NCBI GenBank assembly: GCA_016708125.1
Contig: JADJGF010000001.1
Span: 2,502,001 to 2,566,000 of the forward strand
Length of the DNA stretch: 64,000 nucleotides
DNA from: Ignavibacteriota bacterium
Lineage (GTDB): Bacteria > Bacteroidota > Ignavibacteria > Ignavibacteriales > Melioribacteraceae
Reading direction: 5' to 3'
Part shown: positions 17,320 to 24,343 of the stretch, piece by piece
Numbering within the stretch: the first letter of the stretch is position 1
Layout: each line of letters starts with the position of its first letter
The notes under the pieces: model-generated
Seen by the model: the letters and a program-made list of their open reading frames with translations, nothing else
Databases searched by the model: none
Told to the model about the DNA's origin: nothing
Program-made: the position numbers and the translations under genes

Positions 17320-18933
17320 ATGAACTTTGTAAAAAAAATATTTTATGGTAAAAAATTAGATTTAATAATTGAAAGCGGCAGAGAAAATCTTCTTTGCGAA
17401 AATTATTTTATGGCAATTAAAGATTTTACCTTTGCTTTACAAATTGATGAAAAAAATGAAGAAGCTCTATACAGCAGAGGAATGACTCAGTACAAAGTAA
17501 AACATTACAGCGATTCTTTAAGTGATTTTTTAAATCTTGATAAAATAAATCCTGATTTCAATCCGCTACAAAGTTATTACATTGCGAAAATTTACTTAAA
17601 ATTAAATGATGCAAAATCTGCTTCTGAGTATGCTACTAAATATTATAAGACAAATCCCAACGATACAAAAATTCAATACTTTGCTGCCAGAATGAAATAT
17701 TTTAATGCAGAATATGATGATGCATTAATTCTTGCGGATAGAATGTGTGAATTAATTCCGGAAAATTTTAATAACAGATACTTAAGAGGTTTAATTTATT
17801 TTTCACTTCAAAAATATGATAAAGCTTTGGTGGATATTGATAAAGCTATTGAGATTTCATCGGTTGAAGATTATTTATTTAACATTCGCGGTTTAATTAA
17901 TGTTAAATGTGAAAGATATTACGAAGCCGTTGAAGATTTTGATTATGCAATAAGATTAAATCCTGAAAAAGGAAGTTATTATTTTAACAAAGCAAAAATT
18001 CTTTATCAGTTAAATGAATTGGCTGATGCAAAAATTTCCGTTGAAAAATCTTTGGAAATTGAACCAAACAATAAATATGCGTTACTTCTGAAAGCAGAAT
18101 TGAATTTACTTTCTGAAAATTATGAAGGATTGATTGAAGATCTTGAATCATACCAAACTTTTGAACCGGGGAATATTGAAATAATTCTGAAAAAAGCTAC
18201 TCTAAAAACAATGATTTACGATTTTGAAGGCGCAAAAAATGATATAAAAAAAGCAATTAAACTAAATTCGGAAGATTCTAATTTATATTATAATCTCGCA
18301 TTTCTTGAATATAAATTAAATGATTTTTCATCGGCAATTAAAAATTTGCAGACTGCGGTTCAAAAAAATCCGGAGTTCAGCGACGCTTATTTGCAGAAGG
18401 GAATTATAGAATTTTTGAGCAATGAGTTTGATCATTCAATAAATTCATTGGATAAATATTTGCAATTACAGCCGGAATCTGAAAAAGCAACAATTATTAA
18501 ATCGCGAGCTTTAGTTGAAATTGGAAAACTTTCCGAAGCTCAAAGTGTGCTTGAAAAAATTAAAGATTCTGCCGAAAGCGATGAATTTAATCTTTTAAAT
18601 TCAAAAATAAATTACGCAAATGGAAATATTGAAATTGCACAGAAAGCAATTCAAGAAGCGGCAAACAGCGGCAAATTTAATAAAAGTATAGAAATAATTA
18701 ATAACTCGCTAAAGCTTGAAGCTGGTTTACTAAATGATGTTCGTGAAATAAATGAAAATAAACAGGATAGTATTTATAAATTGGATTCTCAAATCCTAAA
18801 TACTTTAATAAGTTTTGAAAAAGAGCATTATCATACAGTAAAATATAGATTATCTAATATCGATAATTTGGAAAAAAAGAGAGAGGAACAGCTAAGACCA
18901 ATAAACGATTTTGTGAATAAACAAATAGGTTAA
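17320..18933 (+). CDS. tetratricopeptide repeat protein
   Basis: A 537-residue protein made largely of TPR units of about 34 residues, for example ALYSRGMTQYKVKHYSDSLSDF, YLFNIRGLINVKCERYYEAVEDF and NLYYNLAFLEYKLNDFSSAIKNL. It has no signal peptide or membrane helix, so it is probably a cytoplasmic scaffold. The last 80 residues leave the repeat pattern and are charged. It is divergent from the copper genes and precedes the HU gene by 145 bases. The partner is unknown. Confidence 0.8.
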   Translation: MNFVKKIFYGKKLDLIIESGRENLLCENYFMAIKDFTFALQIDEKNEEALYSRGMTQYKVKHYSDSLSDFLNLDKINPDFNPLQSYYIAKIYLKLNDAKSASEYATKYYKTNPNDTKIQYFAARMKYFNAEYDDALILADRMCELIPENFNNRYLRGLIYFSLQKYDKALVDIDKAIEISSVEDYLFNIRGLINVKCERYYEAVEDFDYAIRLNPEKGSYYFNKAKILYQLNELADAKISVEKSLEIEPNNKYALLLKAELNLLSENYEGLIEDLESYQTFEPGNIEIILKKATLKTMIYDFEGAKNDIKKAIKLNSEDSNLYYNLAFLEYKLNDFSSAIKNLQTAVQKNPEFSDAYLQKGIIEFLSNEFDHSINSLDKYLQLQPESEKATIIKSRALVEIGKLSEAQSVLEKIKDSAESDEFNLLNSKINYANGNIEIAQKAIQEAANSGKFNKSIEIINNSLKLEAGLLNDVREINENKQDSIYKLDSQILNTLISFEKEHYHTVKYRLSNIDNLEKKREEQLRPINDFVNKQIG

Positions 18934-19078
18934 TGATTTTTAAATAGCAAATCTAAAAGTAAACTTTCCTAACTGATTGTTTTTTATTGATTTATACATC
19001 ACCTTTGTTTGATTTAGTCGTAAATCTTTCATATCTTTTCAAGTTCGTTTGAAGAATTAACCAAAATGGAAATTTATT

Positions 19079-19381
19079 ATGACAAAAGCTGATATAGTAG
19101 AAAAAGTTGCATCCGGAACCGGCTTAACAAAATTAGAAACAGAGGCAATTATAGAAGGATTTTTAAATACTGTTATTCAATCTTTAAGAGAAGGCAGCAG
19201 CATCGAAATAAGAGGATTTGGAAGTTATAAAACAAAAAAGAAAAATGCGCGTTATGCAAGAAACCCAAGATCAGGTGATAAAGTTTACGTTCCCGAACAT
19301 TTTGTACCGGTTTTTAAATTTTCAAAAGATTTTAAAGCTGCTGTTGATAGAGGAATGAAAAATACGGAGACAGAAGCTTAA
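19079..19381 (+). CDS. HU/IHF-family DNA-binding protein
   Basis: A 100-residue histone-like protein of full family length. It begins MTKADIVEKVASGTGL, has the dimer core IEIRGFGSYKTKKKNARYARNP and the beta-arm tip RNPRSGDKV, and ends with the KFSKDFKAAVD helix. Such proteins bend and compact DNA as dimers. The ARNPRSG arm resembles both HU and IHF, so I do not assign a subunit name. It is followed after 18 bases by a TPR gene. Confidence 0.93.
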   Translation: MTKADIVEKVASGTGLTKLETEAIIEGFLNTVIQSLREGSSIEIRGFGSYKTKKKNARYARNPRSGDKVYVPEHFVPVFKFSKDFKAAVDRGMKNTETEA

Positions 19382-19399
19382 TTAACTTCAATTAATTTT

Positions 19400-19990
19400 A
19401 TGGGGAAAGAAATAAAAAAAGAAATTACAAGTTTACAACTATTACTTACAATATTTGGTTTATCAGCAATTGGAATATTTTTATTAATTATTTCGGGATT
19501 GTTTGATACCTCTGAGACGTTTGTTCAACATAATCATACAAATAACGAAAGCCAGCAAGTTCAGTCGCCTTCGGTTGATCTAAATAAACTTAACGAAATA
19601 AACAAGCTTGAAGAAGTAGTTAAAAATAATCCCACCAACCACGAAGCATTATTGAATTTGGCTCACATGCAAAATGATAATGGTTTTTATGATAAAGCTG
19701 TTGACAAATATGAACAATATTTAAAATTACATCCGGAAAACGCTGATGTTATTGTTGATTTGGGAGTTTGTTATTTTGAATTAAAAAAATATAATAAATC
19801 TATTTCCGTAATAGAAAGTGCATTGAAAATTAATCCTACACATCAAATAGCACATTTTAATTTGGGAATTGTAAATTTATCGAATGGAAATATTAACAAA
19901 GCAAAAGAATGGTGGGGAAAGGCTCGTGATATTGACCCAAACTCTAACATTGGAAAAAAAGCTGAAGAATTATTAAAAACAAATAACTAG
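19400..19990 (+). CDS. membrane-anchored TPR protein
   Basis: A 196-residue protein with one hydrophobic helix at about residues 14-33 and a polar linker. Three TPR-like units follow at about 70-185 (NHEALLNLAHMQNDNGFYDKAVDKY, ADVIVDLGVCYFELKKYNKSI, QIAHFNLGIVNLSNGNINKAKEWW). It is probably anchored with the repeats outside the cytoplasm, the usual layout for an N-terminal anchor of this kind. It lies between the HU gene and the 31-residue ribosomal-type gene, all within one likely transcript ending at tRNA-Thr. Confidence 0.78.
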   Translation: MGKEIKKEITSLQLLLTIFGLSAIGIFLLIISGLFDTSETFVQHNHTNNESQQVQSPSVDLNKLNEINKLEEVVKNNPTNHEALLNLAHMQNDNGFYDKAVDKYEQYLKLHPENADVIVDLGVCYFELKKYNKSISVIESALKINPTHQIAHFNLGIVNLSNGNINKAKEWWGKARDIDPNSNIGKKAEELLKTNN

Positions 19991-20000
19991 GAGCGTGTAC

Positions 20001-20096
20001 ATGCCTTGCGGTAAGAAAAGAAAACGACATAAAATGGCTACTCACAAAAGAAAGAAAAGATTAAGAAAGAATAGACATAAGAAAAAAGGTAAATAG
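20001..20096 (+). CDS. 31-residue basic protein of the AURKAIP1/COX24 (bS22/mS38-like) type
   Basis: A very short gene: ATG 20001, TAG 20094, with AGGAG about 10 bases upstream. The product begins MPCGKKRKRHKMATHKRKK and ends RLRKNRHKKKGK. It is over half Lys/Arg with the KRHKMATHKRKKR pattern that I know from the AURKAIP1/COX24 domain. Relatives include mitochondrial mS38 and the small bacterial ribosomal protein bS22. A role on the small ribosomal subunit is inferred from that resemblance. It lies 8 bases before tRNA-Thr and 10 bases after the TPR gene. Confidence 0.8.
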   Translation: MPCGKKRKRHKMATHKRKKRLRKNRHKKKGK

Positions 20097-20104
20097 TTAA
20101 CTTT

Positions 20105-20177
20105 GCCAACTTAGCTCAGCTGGTAGAGCAACTCATTCGTAATGAGTAGGTCGGGGGTTCGATTCCCCCAGTTGGCT
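20105..20177 (+). tRNA. tRNA-Thr (anticodon CGU)
   Basis: The cloverleaf folds fully. The acceptor is GCCAACT with AGTTGGC, the D-stem GCTC/GAGC, and the anticodon stem ACTCA/TGAGT around loop TTCGTAA (anticodon CGT). The T-stem is GGGGG/CCCCC with loop TTCGATT. The discriminator is T20177 and no CCA is encoded. It is the insertion site of the integrated element: its 3' 59 bases are part of the left 87-bp repeat. Confidence 0.96.
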
Positions 20178-20205
20178 CGGTAACTGTTGAAAATGAGCTG
20201 AAAAC
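20119..20205 (+). repeat. attL: left 87-bp direct repeat
   Basis: Identical to 26878-26964. It runs from the D-loop of tRNA-Thr through its 3' end and 28 bases beyond, to GAGCTGAAAAC. Identity breaks at both ends (A/T before, AATAT versus GCACT after). The strand exchange point is presumably in the anticodon or T-arm region. Confidence 0.92.
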
Positions 20206-20277
20206 AATATTTTATCCTTCCTATAACATCTAAGAAATTAGTAATTAGCAGAATAATGATAAATTTGTAATTAAACA

Positions 20278-20312
20278 GTCACCAATTTAGTAACCAATTT
20301 AGTAACCAATTT
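20278..20312 (+). repeat. 12-bp tandem repeat, possible integrase arm sites (left)
   Basis: ACCAATTTAGTA is repeated about 2.7 times from 20281. The stretch beginning CACCAATTTAGTAACCAATT matches 17 of 20 bases of 26838-26857 near the right end, in the same orientation. A pair of related sites flanking both attachment cores is what arm-type integrase or excisionase sites look like. Confidence 0.55.
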
Positions 20313-20567
20313 CATTTCCCTAAAGAACAAAGAAAAAGCCCAACTAGCAAATCGAAGGTCACCACAACCTAAAACTAATTGAGCTTTCTCAAATTAAAAC
20401 TTATTTAGTGGTGATTACCGATTTATTGTTAATTACTAAAGTACACTTTTATTTTTTATTGTCAAGAACAAAATCGCTGAAGCCCAATATTTATCTGGGT
20501 TTTGACGGTGGATTCAATTTATATTAATAATAAATAATATATATAAAACAGAAAGATGTTAGGCAAG

Positions 20568-20592
20568 TTTACATAATACCTTATTATGTAAA
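20568..20592. repeat. 11-bp perfect dyad
   Basis: TTTACATAATA (20568-20578) and TATTATGTAAA (20582-20592) are separated by CCT. No T-run follows on either strand, so an operator or origin dyad is more likely than a terminator. Confidence 0.5.
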
Positions 20593-20611
20593 GCATTTTA
20601 TTCAACCAAAG

Positions 20612-20640
20612 TTGTTGCATAATGAGCGTTTATGCGACAA
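20612..20640. repeat. 11-bp hairpin
   Basis: TTGTTGCATAA (20612-20622) pairs with TTATGCGACAA (20630-20640), with one G-U pair and loop TGAGCGT. Its role is unknown. Confidence 0.45.
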
Positions 20641-20884
20641 GCACAGCAAAGAAAATGCGTACTTGCTCAAAATGTAATATTCAATGAAAAATTCCAACTA
20701 AACTTTAGGGTTATAGACCCAAATTGAAGGCGTGTGGGTTATGTGTGAGAAAGGTACGCACAATCTACAAAATATTTTCAATGGTTTTCCTTAATCCTCA
20801 ACACAAGAATCAGAAAAAGATAAAACACCTCTCAAAATTATTTTGAAATATTTTTTAGAACTAAGCGAAGATTATTACATATTA

Positions 20885-20914
20885 TTGACAAAAGCTAAGT
20901 TGTTTAATTACAAT
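20885..20914 (+). promoter_or_regulatory. consensus-like sigma-70 promoter pointing into the minus-strand genes
   Basis: TTGACA (20885-20890), an 18-base spacer, and TACAAT (20909-20914) face right. No plus-strand gene follows, so any transcript would be a non-coding RNA, possibly antisense to the polymerase-like gene that ends at 21213. Confidence 0.45.
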
Positions 20915-21212
20915 GGGTTATGGGGAGTTGATGGATTTGTATAAAAGCTAAGTGATAGTAATATAAGGGTTTAGAGATAGCTCAGGGTTTGTTCTTATCC
21001 AAATCACGTCTTGATTGTTGCTATTTGGTTGCTGTTATTACACTTCATTTTTTTTCAATTTGATAAGTTTGATAATGCTGCAGATAATATAATCTACAGC
21101 TTGAATTATACTGTTAAATTTAGTTTTAAATAAACATAGATATACCTAGAATCAACTGTTTTACAAATACCATACAAATGTATGGCTAAAGTAAACTGTC
21201 CTTTAAAACTCA

Positions 21213-22715
21213 TTATTTCAACTTTGGTTTAAAACCAAAATGTTTAATATATACTTCATGCATCGTTTCAATTAATTCATCTTTGTATTTATTCGGAACA
21301 ATAAAACTATCATGAATAGGTAAACAAGGAATTCCTTTCTTTGTAAAATGTTTCAAAATATCTTCTGCAATCTTTGAATCTTTATATTGAAGAGTTAAGC
21401 CAATATCACTATTTAGGAATTTATTAATTCTAATATGTTTCTCAGCAAATCCCATAAAATATTCACGAGTTTTTAGACCATTTGAGTTGTGTAATTCTTT
21501 TAATAATTGTTTTTTATTTAGCTCATCGTTAAAAGCTTTAATTCCAGAAGTCATAGTTTTAGCATTTATTGATATTAAAGAAACCAACTTCATTAAAGGT
21601 CTTAGGGCTTCACCCATTACTAAATATGGGTCACCTTCATACTCATCACCAAGTAAGTTATATAACATATTTATGTGAAGACTGGAAAAATCAACTTCAA
21701 CAACCGGCTCAAAATCAATGAGAATTTCATTTCGTTTTTCTGAATTTAGCTGTTGATAATCTCCACCATAAAACCTACCTCCTAATTTAAAGCTTGACCT
21801 ATTAAACACTCTTATTACACGGTCGCTTAACTCTTTATAAATTAATAAGTTAGATTGATTCTGACTAAGTAATGGAGAAGAAGAGTTGTGCCCTTTACTA
21901 TCATTGTGATTATGAATAGTGTTATTGATAGCAATAATTACATCGCTTAACTTTGTATAAGACTTAAATAGACTTTCATTATAAAAAGGGCTTAGAATTA
22001 AATGACCATTTATCAGTTCATTATATTCTTTTAAAAAATTGTCTAATCTTTTTACTTTTCGAGTGAGTGGATAATCAATATAATACTTGTCTGAATCTTT
22101 CAATATTATATTTGTTGGGTACGGAGTTTTTATTTGCGAGTCAATATTTCCAAAATATATAATACCAGATTCGGTTTTCTTTTTTCCCAACTCGATATTA
22201 TCCTCAGCGAATATTGGATTATTTAAGATTTCTATCAACTCTATTGATGCCCATATTCGAGTAAGTTTTCCCTTGCCGATTTCTTTATCAAAGTGTCCTC
22301 TTTTTTCTGATAAAAAATTCATGGTTATCATTTTATCAATTAAAGCGATAGTAGTTGAATAAGTGAAATAAAGAATTCTATATTTATTTGGAATTGAATA
22401 ATAGTTTTTATCTCTACTAATTAAACACACTTTACCCTTTTCACTGCATTTAATAACGTTAGTTAAAATATTGTTTAATGAATTCTTTTTTATTGTCAAT
22501 TCTTTTGAACTGTTAGATTTGCAAAATTCCGGTATAATTAAATCAATAAATTTTTCAATTCTCGTTTTACTATTTCTTTTAGTTAAAATCCTTTGGTCAA
22601 AAAATTCATAGTCTTCAAGATTGATATTTTCACAGAAGTATTCATATTTGCTAACATCAAAAGAGGCACATTGATAAACAAAGGGAGATTTCTCTCCCTT
22701 GTAATTACTATTCAT
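21213..22715 (-). CDS. family-A/T7-like polymerase palm protein, putative element replicase
   Basis: A 500-residue protein. Motif A-like VEVDFSSLH has Asp342, a motif B-like RPLMK pair Arg372/Lys376 has the spacing of the RxxxK of DNA polymerase I, and motif C PIHDSFIV has His468, Asp469 and Ser470. Just before motif A is FKLGGRFYGGDYQQL (about 309-323). The N-terminal 300 residues are not recognised but include a helix-rich part. Ser after HD resembles T7-type RNA polymerase, and the Glu steric-gate position of Pol I is His. ATG 22715 is chosen for the GGAGG 5 bases upstream and the ATGA overlap with the preceding gene. Replication of the element is inferred. Confidence 0.6.
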   Translation of the reverse strand: MNSNYKGEKSPFVYQCASFDVSKYEYFCENINLEDYEFFDQRILTKRNSKTRIEKFIDLIIPEFCKSNSSKELTIKKNSLNNILTNVIKCSEKGKVCLISRDKNYYSIPNKYRILYFTYSTTIALIDKMITMNFLSEKRGHFDKEIGKGKLTRIWASIELIEILNNPIFAEDNIELGKKKTESGIIYFGNIDSQIKTPYPTNIILKDSDKYYIDYPLTRKVKRLDNFLKEYNELINGHLILSPFYNESLFKSYTKLSDVIIAINNTIHNHNDSKGHNSSSPLLSQNQSNLLIYKELSDRVIRVFNRSSFKLGGRFYGGDYQQLNSEKRNEILIDFEPVVEVDFSSLHINMLYNLLGDEYEGDPYLVMGEALRPLMKLVSLISINAKTMTSGIKAFNDELNKKQLLKELHNSNGLKTREYFMGFAEKHIRINKFLNSDIGLTLQYKDSKIAEDILKHFTKKGIPCLPIHDSFIVPNKYKDELIETMHEVYIKHFGFKPKLK

Positions 22716-23152
22716 GCAACCTCCAAAAACAAATCTTGTTGAATACATCTTTCATTTTTAAGTTCACTTGCTTTTTGTCTTCCAAATTCATCAATTGGTA
22801 AAAATGCTTGCTGTTCAAATCCTTTATTTTTAAAAGAAAATAGTTTCCCTTTCTTCAAAAAATATTCTCTTGATGTTTCGAGTATTTTCCCTTCAAAATC
22901 TATTCTTATCCATTCAAATTGAATATCTTTTGATGTTAAGAGATTAGCATTTAAGCCAATAGAATTAGTCCTTCTAAATAGATGTGTCTTTTTTCTTGTA
23001 GTTATAAAAGTTGATTTGGAAGTATCTAAGAAGCCAATATACCTTGATTGCATATCAAGATTTAATTTTACTTTTTTTTGCTGCGGATACTTTGTGTTTA
23101 GTAATTCAATTTGGTTACTTGAATCTTTGCGGTTTGTGTTGTAATTTTCCAT
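22712..23152 (-). CDS. unknown element protein upstream of the polymerase-like gene
   Basis: A 146-residue basic protein with no recognised domain and no signal or membrane segment. A central stretch (FEWIRIDFEGKILETSREYFLKKGKLFSFKN, shown here only to note its strand-rich look) could be a small beta fold. It overlaps the polymerase-like gene by 4 bases, so the two are translationally coupled and may act together, for example as replication initiator partner. AAAGGA precedes its ATG, and a dyad lies at 23190-23212 in its leader. Confidence 0.55.
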   Translation of the reverse strand: MENYNTNRKDSSNQIELLNTKYPQQKKVKLNLDMQSRYIGFLDTSKSTFITTRKKTHLFRRTNSIGLNANLLTSKDIQFEWIRIDFEGKILETSREYFLKKGKLFSFKNKGFEQQAFLPIDEFGRQKASELKNERCIQQDLFLEVA

Positions 23153-23189
23153 TGCATTTTCCTTTTGATAATTTGGAATTTGTTTTTAT

Positions 23190-23219
23190 GCCAATGTCTT
23201 GACCACATTGGCTTTTTTT
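23190..23219 (+). terminator. plus-oriented terminator-like hairpin
   Basis: GCCAATGT (23190-23197) and ACATTGGC (23205-23212) form 8 bp around CTTGACC, followed by seven T (23213-23219). As a terminator it works only on the plus strand, where no gene is annotated. On the minus strand it is a hairpin in the leader of the 146-residue gene. Confidence 0.6.
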
Positions 23220-23231
23220 ATTAATGTACAA

Positions 23232-23308
23232 AGCCTCAACTGATTTACTCCCGATAAATCAATTAAGGCTCTGCATTAAATTTTAGCTCAATTATTTCAG
23301 GAGTAATT
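23232..23308. repeat. imperfect hairpin plus inverted partial copy
   Basis: 23232-23270 folds as AGCCT/AGGCT, then AA/TT, then TGATTTA/TAAATCA around loop CTCCCGA. The sequence from ACTCCCGATAAATCAATT to GGCT (23247-23270) recurs inverted and diverged at 23284-23303, giving a larger dyad. It lies between two minus-strand genes; operator, origin or leader roles are all possible. Confidence 0.4.
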
Positions 23309-23341
23309 AATTTTCAAATGTCTTTAATGACATTAAAAAAT

Positions 23342-23408
23342 TTCGTATATGTAGTATAAGTGGGAAAAGAAGATGGGAACAAGTATGGGAAAATTAGGGA
23401 AATACGAA
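23342..23408. repeat. four GGGAA repeats inside a 7-bp inverted repeat
   Basis: GGGAAA, GGGAAC, GGGAAA, GGGAAA start at 23362, 23375, 23387 and 23398 (13, 12 and 11 bases apart, about one helical turn). They are framed by TTCGTAT (23342-23348) and ATACGAA (23402-23408). The block touches the stop codon of the next minus-strand gene. The helical phasing suggests an iteron-type protein binding site. Confidence 0.45.
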
Positions 23409-24098
23409 TTATTCCCAGTTTTTTATGAAAGTATTTAACATTTTTTCTTTGACATATCGTTTTATTGTTTCTCTACATTTTATAATCCTCTCATTTGGGT
23501 ATTTTTTTAATAATAATCCTTTTATAAAATTAAATCTTTCCTTTTGAGGAATTTCTAAAATTTTATTAAAGTTATTGTTTTTCTTAAGGCAGATTCTAAT
23601 TTCATTTGCGAGATTTTCAATAGGTTTTGTTGTTATTTTTTCTTCTTTAACTTCTTCAGTTTTCTTTAATAATTTTATTCCTGTATCAGATTTAAATGAA
23701 GAATTAAGTAACTCAAAAACTCTACGTTGCTCTTTTTGTTTAGATTTTTGGGATTTGCTGTGTAATTTTAATTTCTTTATTTCACTTTTAATTATTTTCA
23801 AAATCGGTTTGAGCTCAACTTCCATTCTGTCAATAACCAAGTTCTCTACTACTGCAATATATTTAATGTTGCTCATATCTACTTGCTTTGAAAGGTATTT
23901 ATAAAAATCCTTAGTATTTTCATCCTTTCCTTTTCGAATATCATAACCTTTTAAATAATTTTCATGAACTTTAATGAGATTCTTCAATTTCGTCTTTACA
24001 CTTAAAAGGTAGGTTATTTGGTAATCAATTGTTTTCATTTCATGACAATAATCCAGAATTTTATTTATATCCCAATTGAATACATCAACTTCTTTCAT
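23409..24098 (-). CDS. unknown lysine-rich element protein
   Basis: A 229-residue, strongly basic, mostly helical protein. Residues about 20-140 look like long amphipathic helices, possibly coiled coil, followed by a Lys/Glu-rich linker (about 140-160). A C-terminal part (RFNFIKGLLLKKYPNERI) could be a small helical DNA-binding domain. No family is recognised. Its ATG lies 12 bases downstream of a structured RNA that ends in a U-tract, with no clear Shine-Dalgarno, so expression may depend on that RNA. Confidence 0.55.
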   Translation of the reverse strand: MKEVDVFNWDINKILDYCHEMKTIDYQITYLLSVKTKLKNLIKVHENYLKGYDIRKGKDENTKDFYKYLSKQVDMSNIKYIAVVENLVIDRMEVELKPILKIIKSEIKKLKLHSKSQKSKQKEQRRVFELLNSSFKSDTGIKLLKKTEEVKEEKITTKPIENLANEIRICLKKNNNFNKILEIPQKERFNFIKGLLLKKYPNERIIKCRETIKRYVKEKMLNTFIKNWE

Positions 24099-24110
24099 AT
24101 TCTATTTACC

Positions 24111-24188
24111 AAAAAAAACCCGTATTCAAGATTCACTAAACTGGTTTGCTGTCCAGTTGCCAATTAAGGCAATCTCGAAAAACGGGTT
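24111..24188 (-). ncRNA. structured RNA with three-way junction and U-tract
   Basis: Read on the minus strand, AACCCGT/ACGGGTT (24188-24182 with 24123-24117) closes the domain. Inside, AGATT/AATCT (24175-24171 with 24133-24129) opens to two hairpins, GCC-TTAATT-GGC and AACTGG-ACAGCAAA-CCAGTT. The closing stem runs directly into eight T (24118-24111). It lies about 155 bases after the stop of the T9SS protein and 12 bases before the ATG of the 229-residue gene. It is a terminator at least; an attenuator, riboswitch or small RNA is possible. Confidence 0.6.
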
Positions 24189-24343
24189 AATTAAAAATTT
24201 ATATTTAGCAATTTTTATTTAGTGATTACAATCTTCTATTTACTTGTAAATTCTTGTACCTCAATTCCAAATCGTCTAAAAAATTATTTATTTAAAAATG
24301 TAGATTAAATATCAATTAAGCTACACTTATATCAATTTGCATT

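Larger units (their letters stand above)
20206..21212. other. 1-kb non-coding left end of the element
   Basis: No coding sequence is supported here on either strand. It contains the 12-bp tandem repeat (20278-20312), inverted repeats TCACCAC/GTGGTGA (20359-20365 and 20408-20414) enclosing TTGAG/CTCAA, and an 11-bp dyad at 20568-20592. There is also a hairpin at 20612-20640, a consensus-like promoter at 20885-20914 and two copies of AAAAGCTAAGT (20890-20900 and 20943-20953). Such density suggests recombination arm sites, an origin or an untranslated RNA, but none of these is proven. Confidence 0.5.

Noticed and set aside
20482..20504. Hairpin AGCCCA/TGGGT with T4
   Set aside because: Short stem, 9-base loop and no gene ending nearby on the plus strand; too weak to call a terminator.
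20612..20650. Integron attC-like hairpin
   Set aside because: The hairpin is good, but no GTTRRRY core pair, cassette array or integron integrase is present.
21170..21185. CCATACA/TGTATGG dyad after the polymerase-like gene
   Set aside because: It could be a minus-strand terminator, but the effective stem is 6 bp and no T-run follows.
23318..23359. 13-codon frame after a GGAG (leader peptide?)
   Set aside because: Too short, weak spacing from the GGAG, and no plus-strand gene follows for it to regulate.
21213..24188. Retron or other reverse-transcriptase system (structured RNA near a polymerase-like protein)
   Set aside because: The protein has HDS motif C and family-A-like motifs, with no YxDD reverse-transcriptase motif, and the RNA is not adjacent to it.
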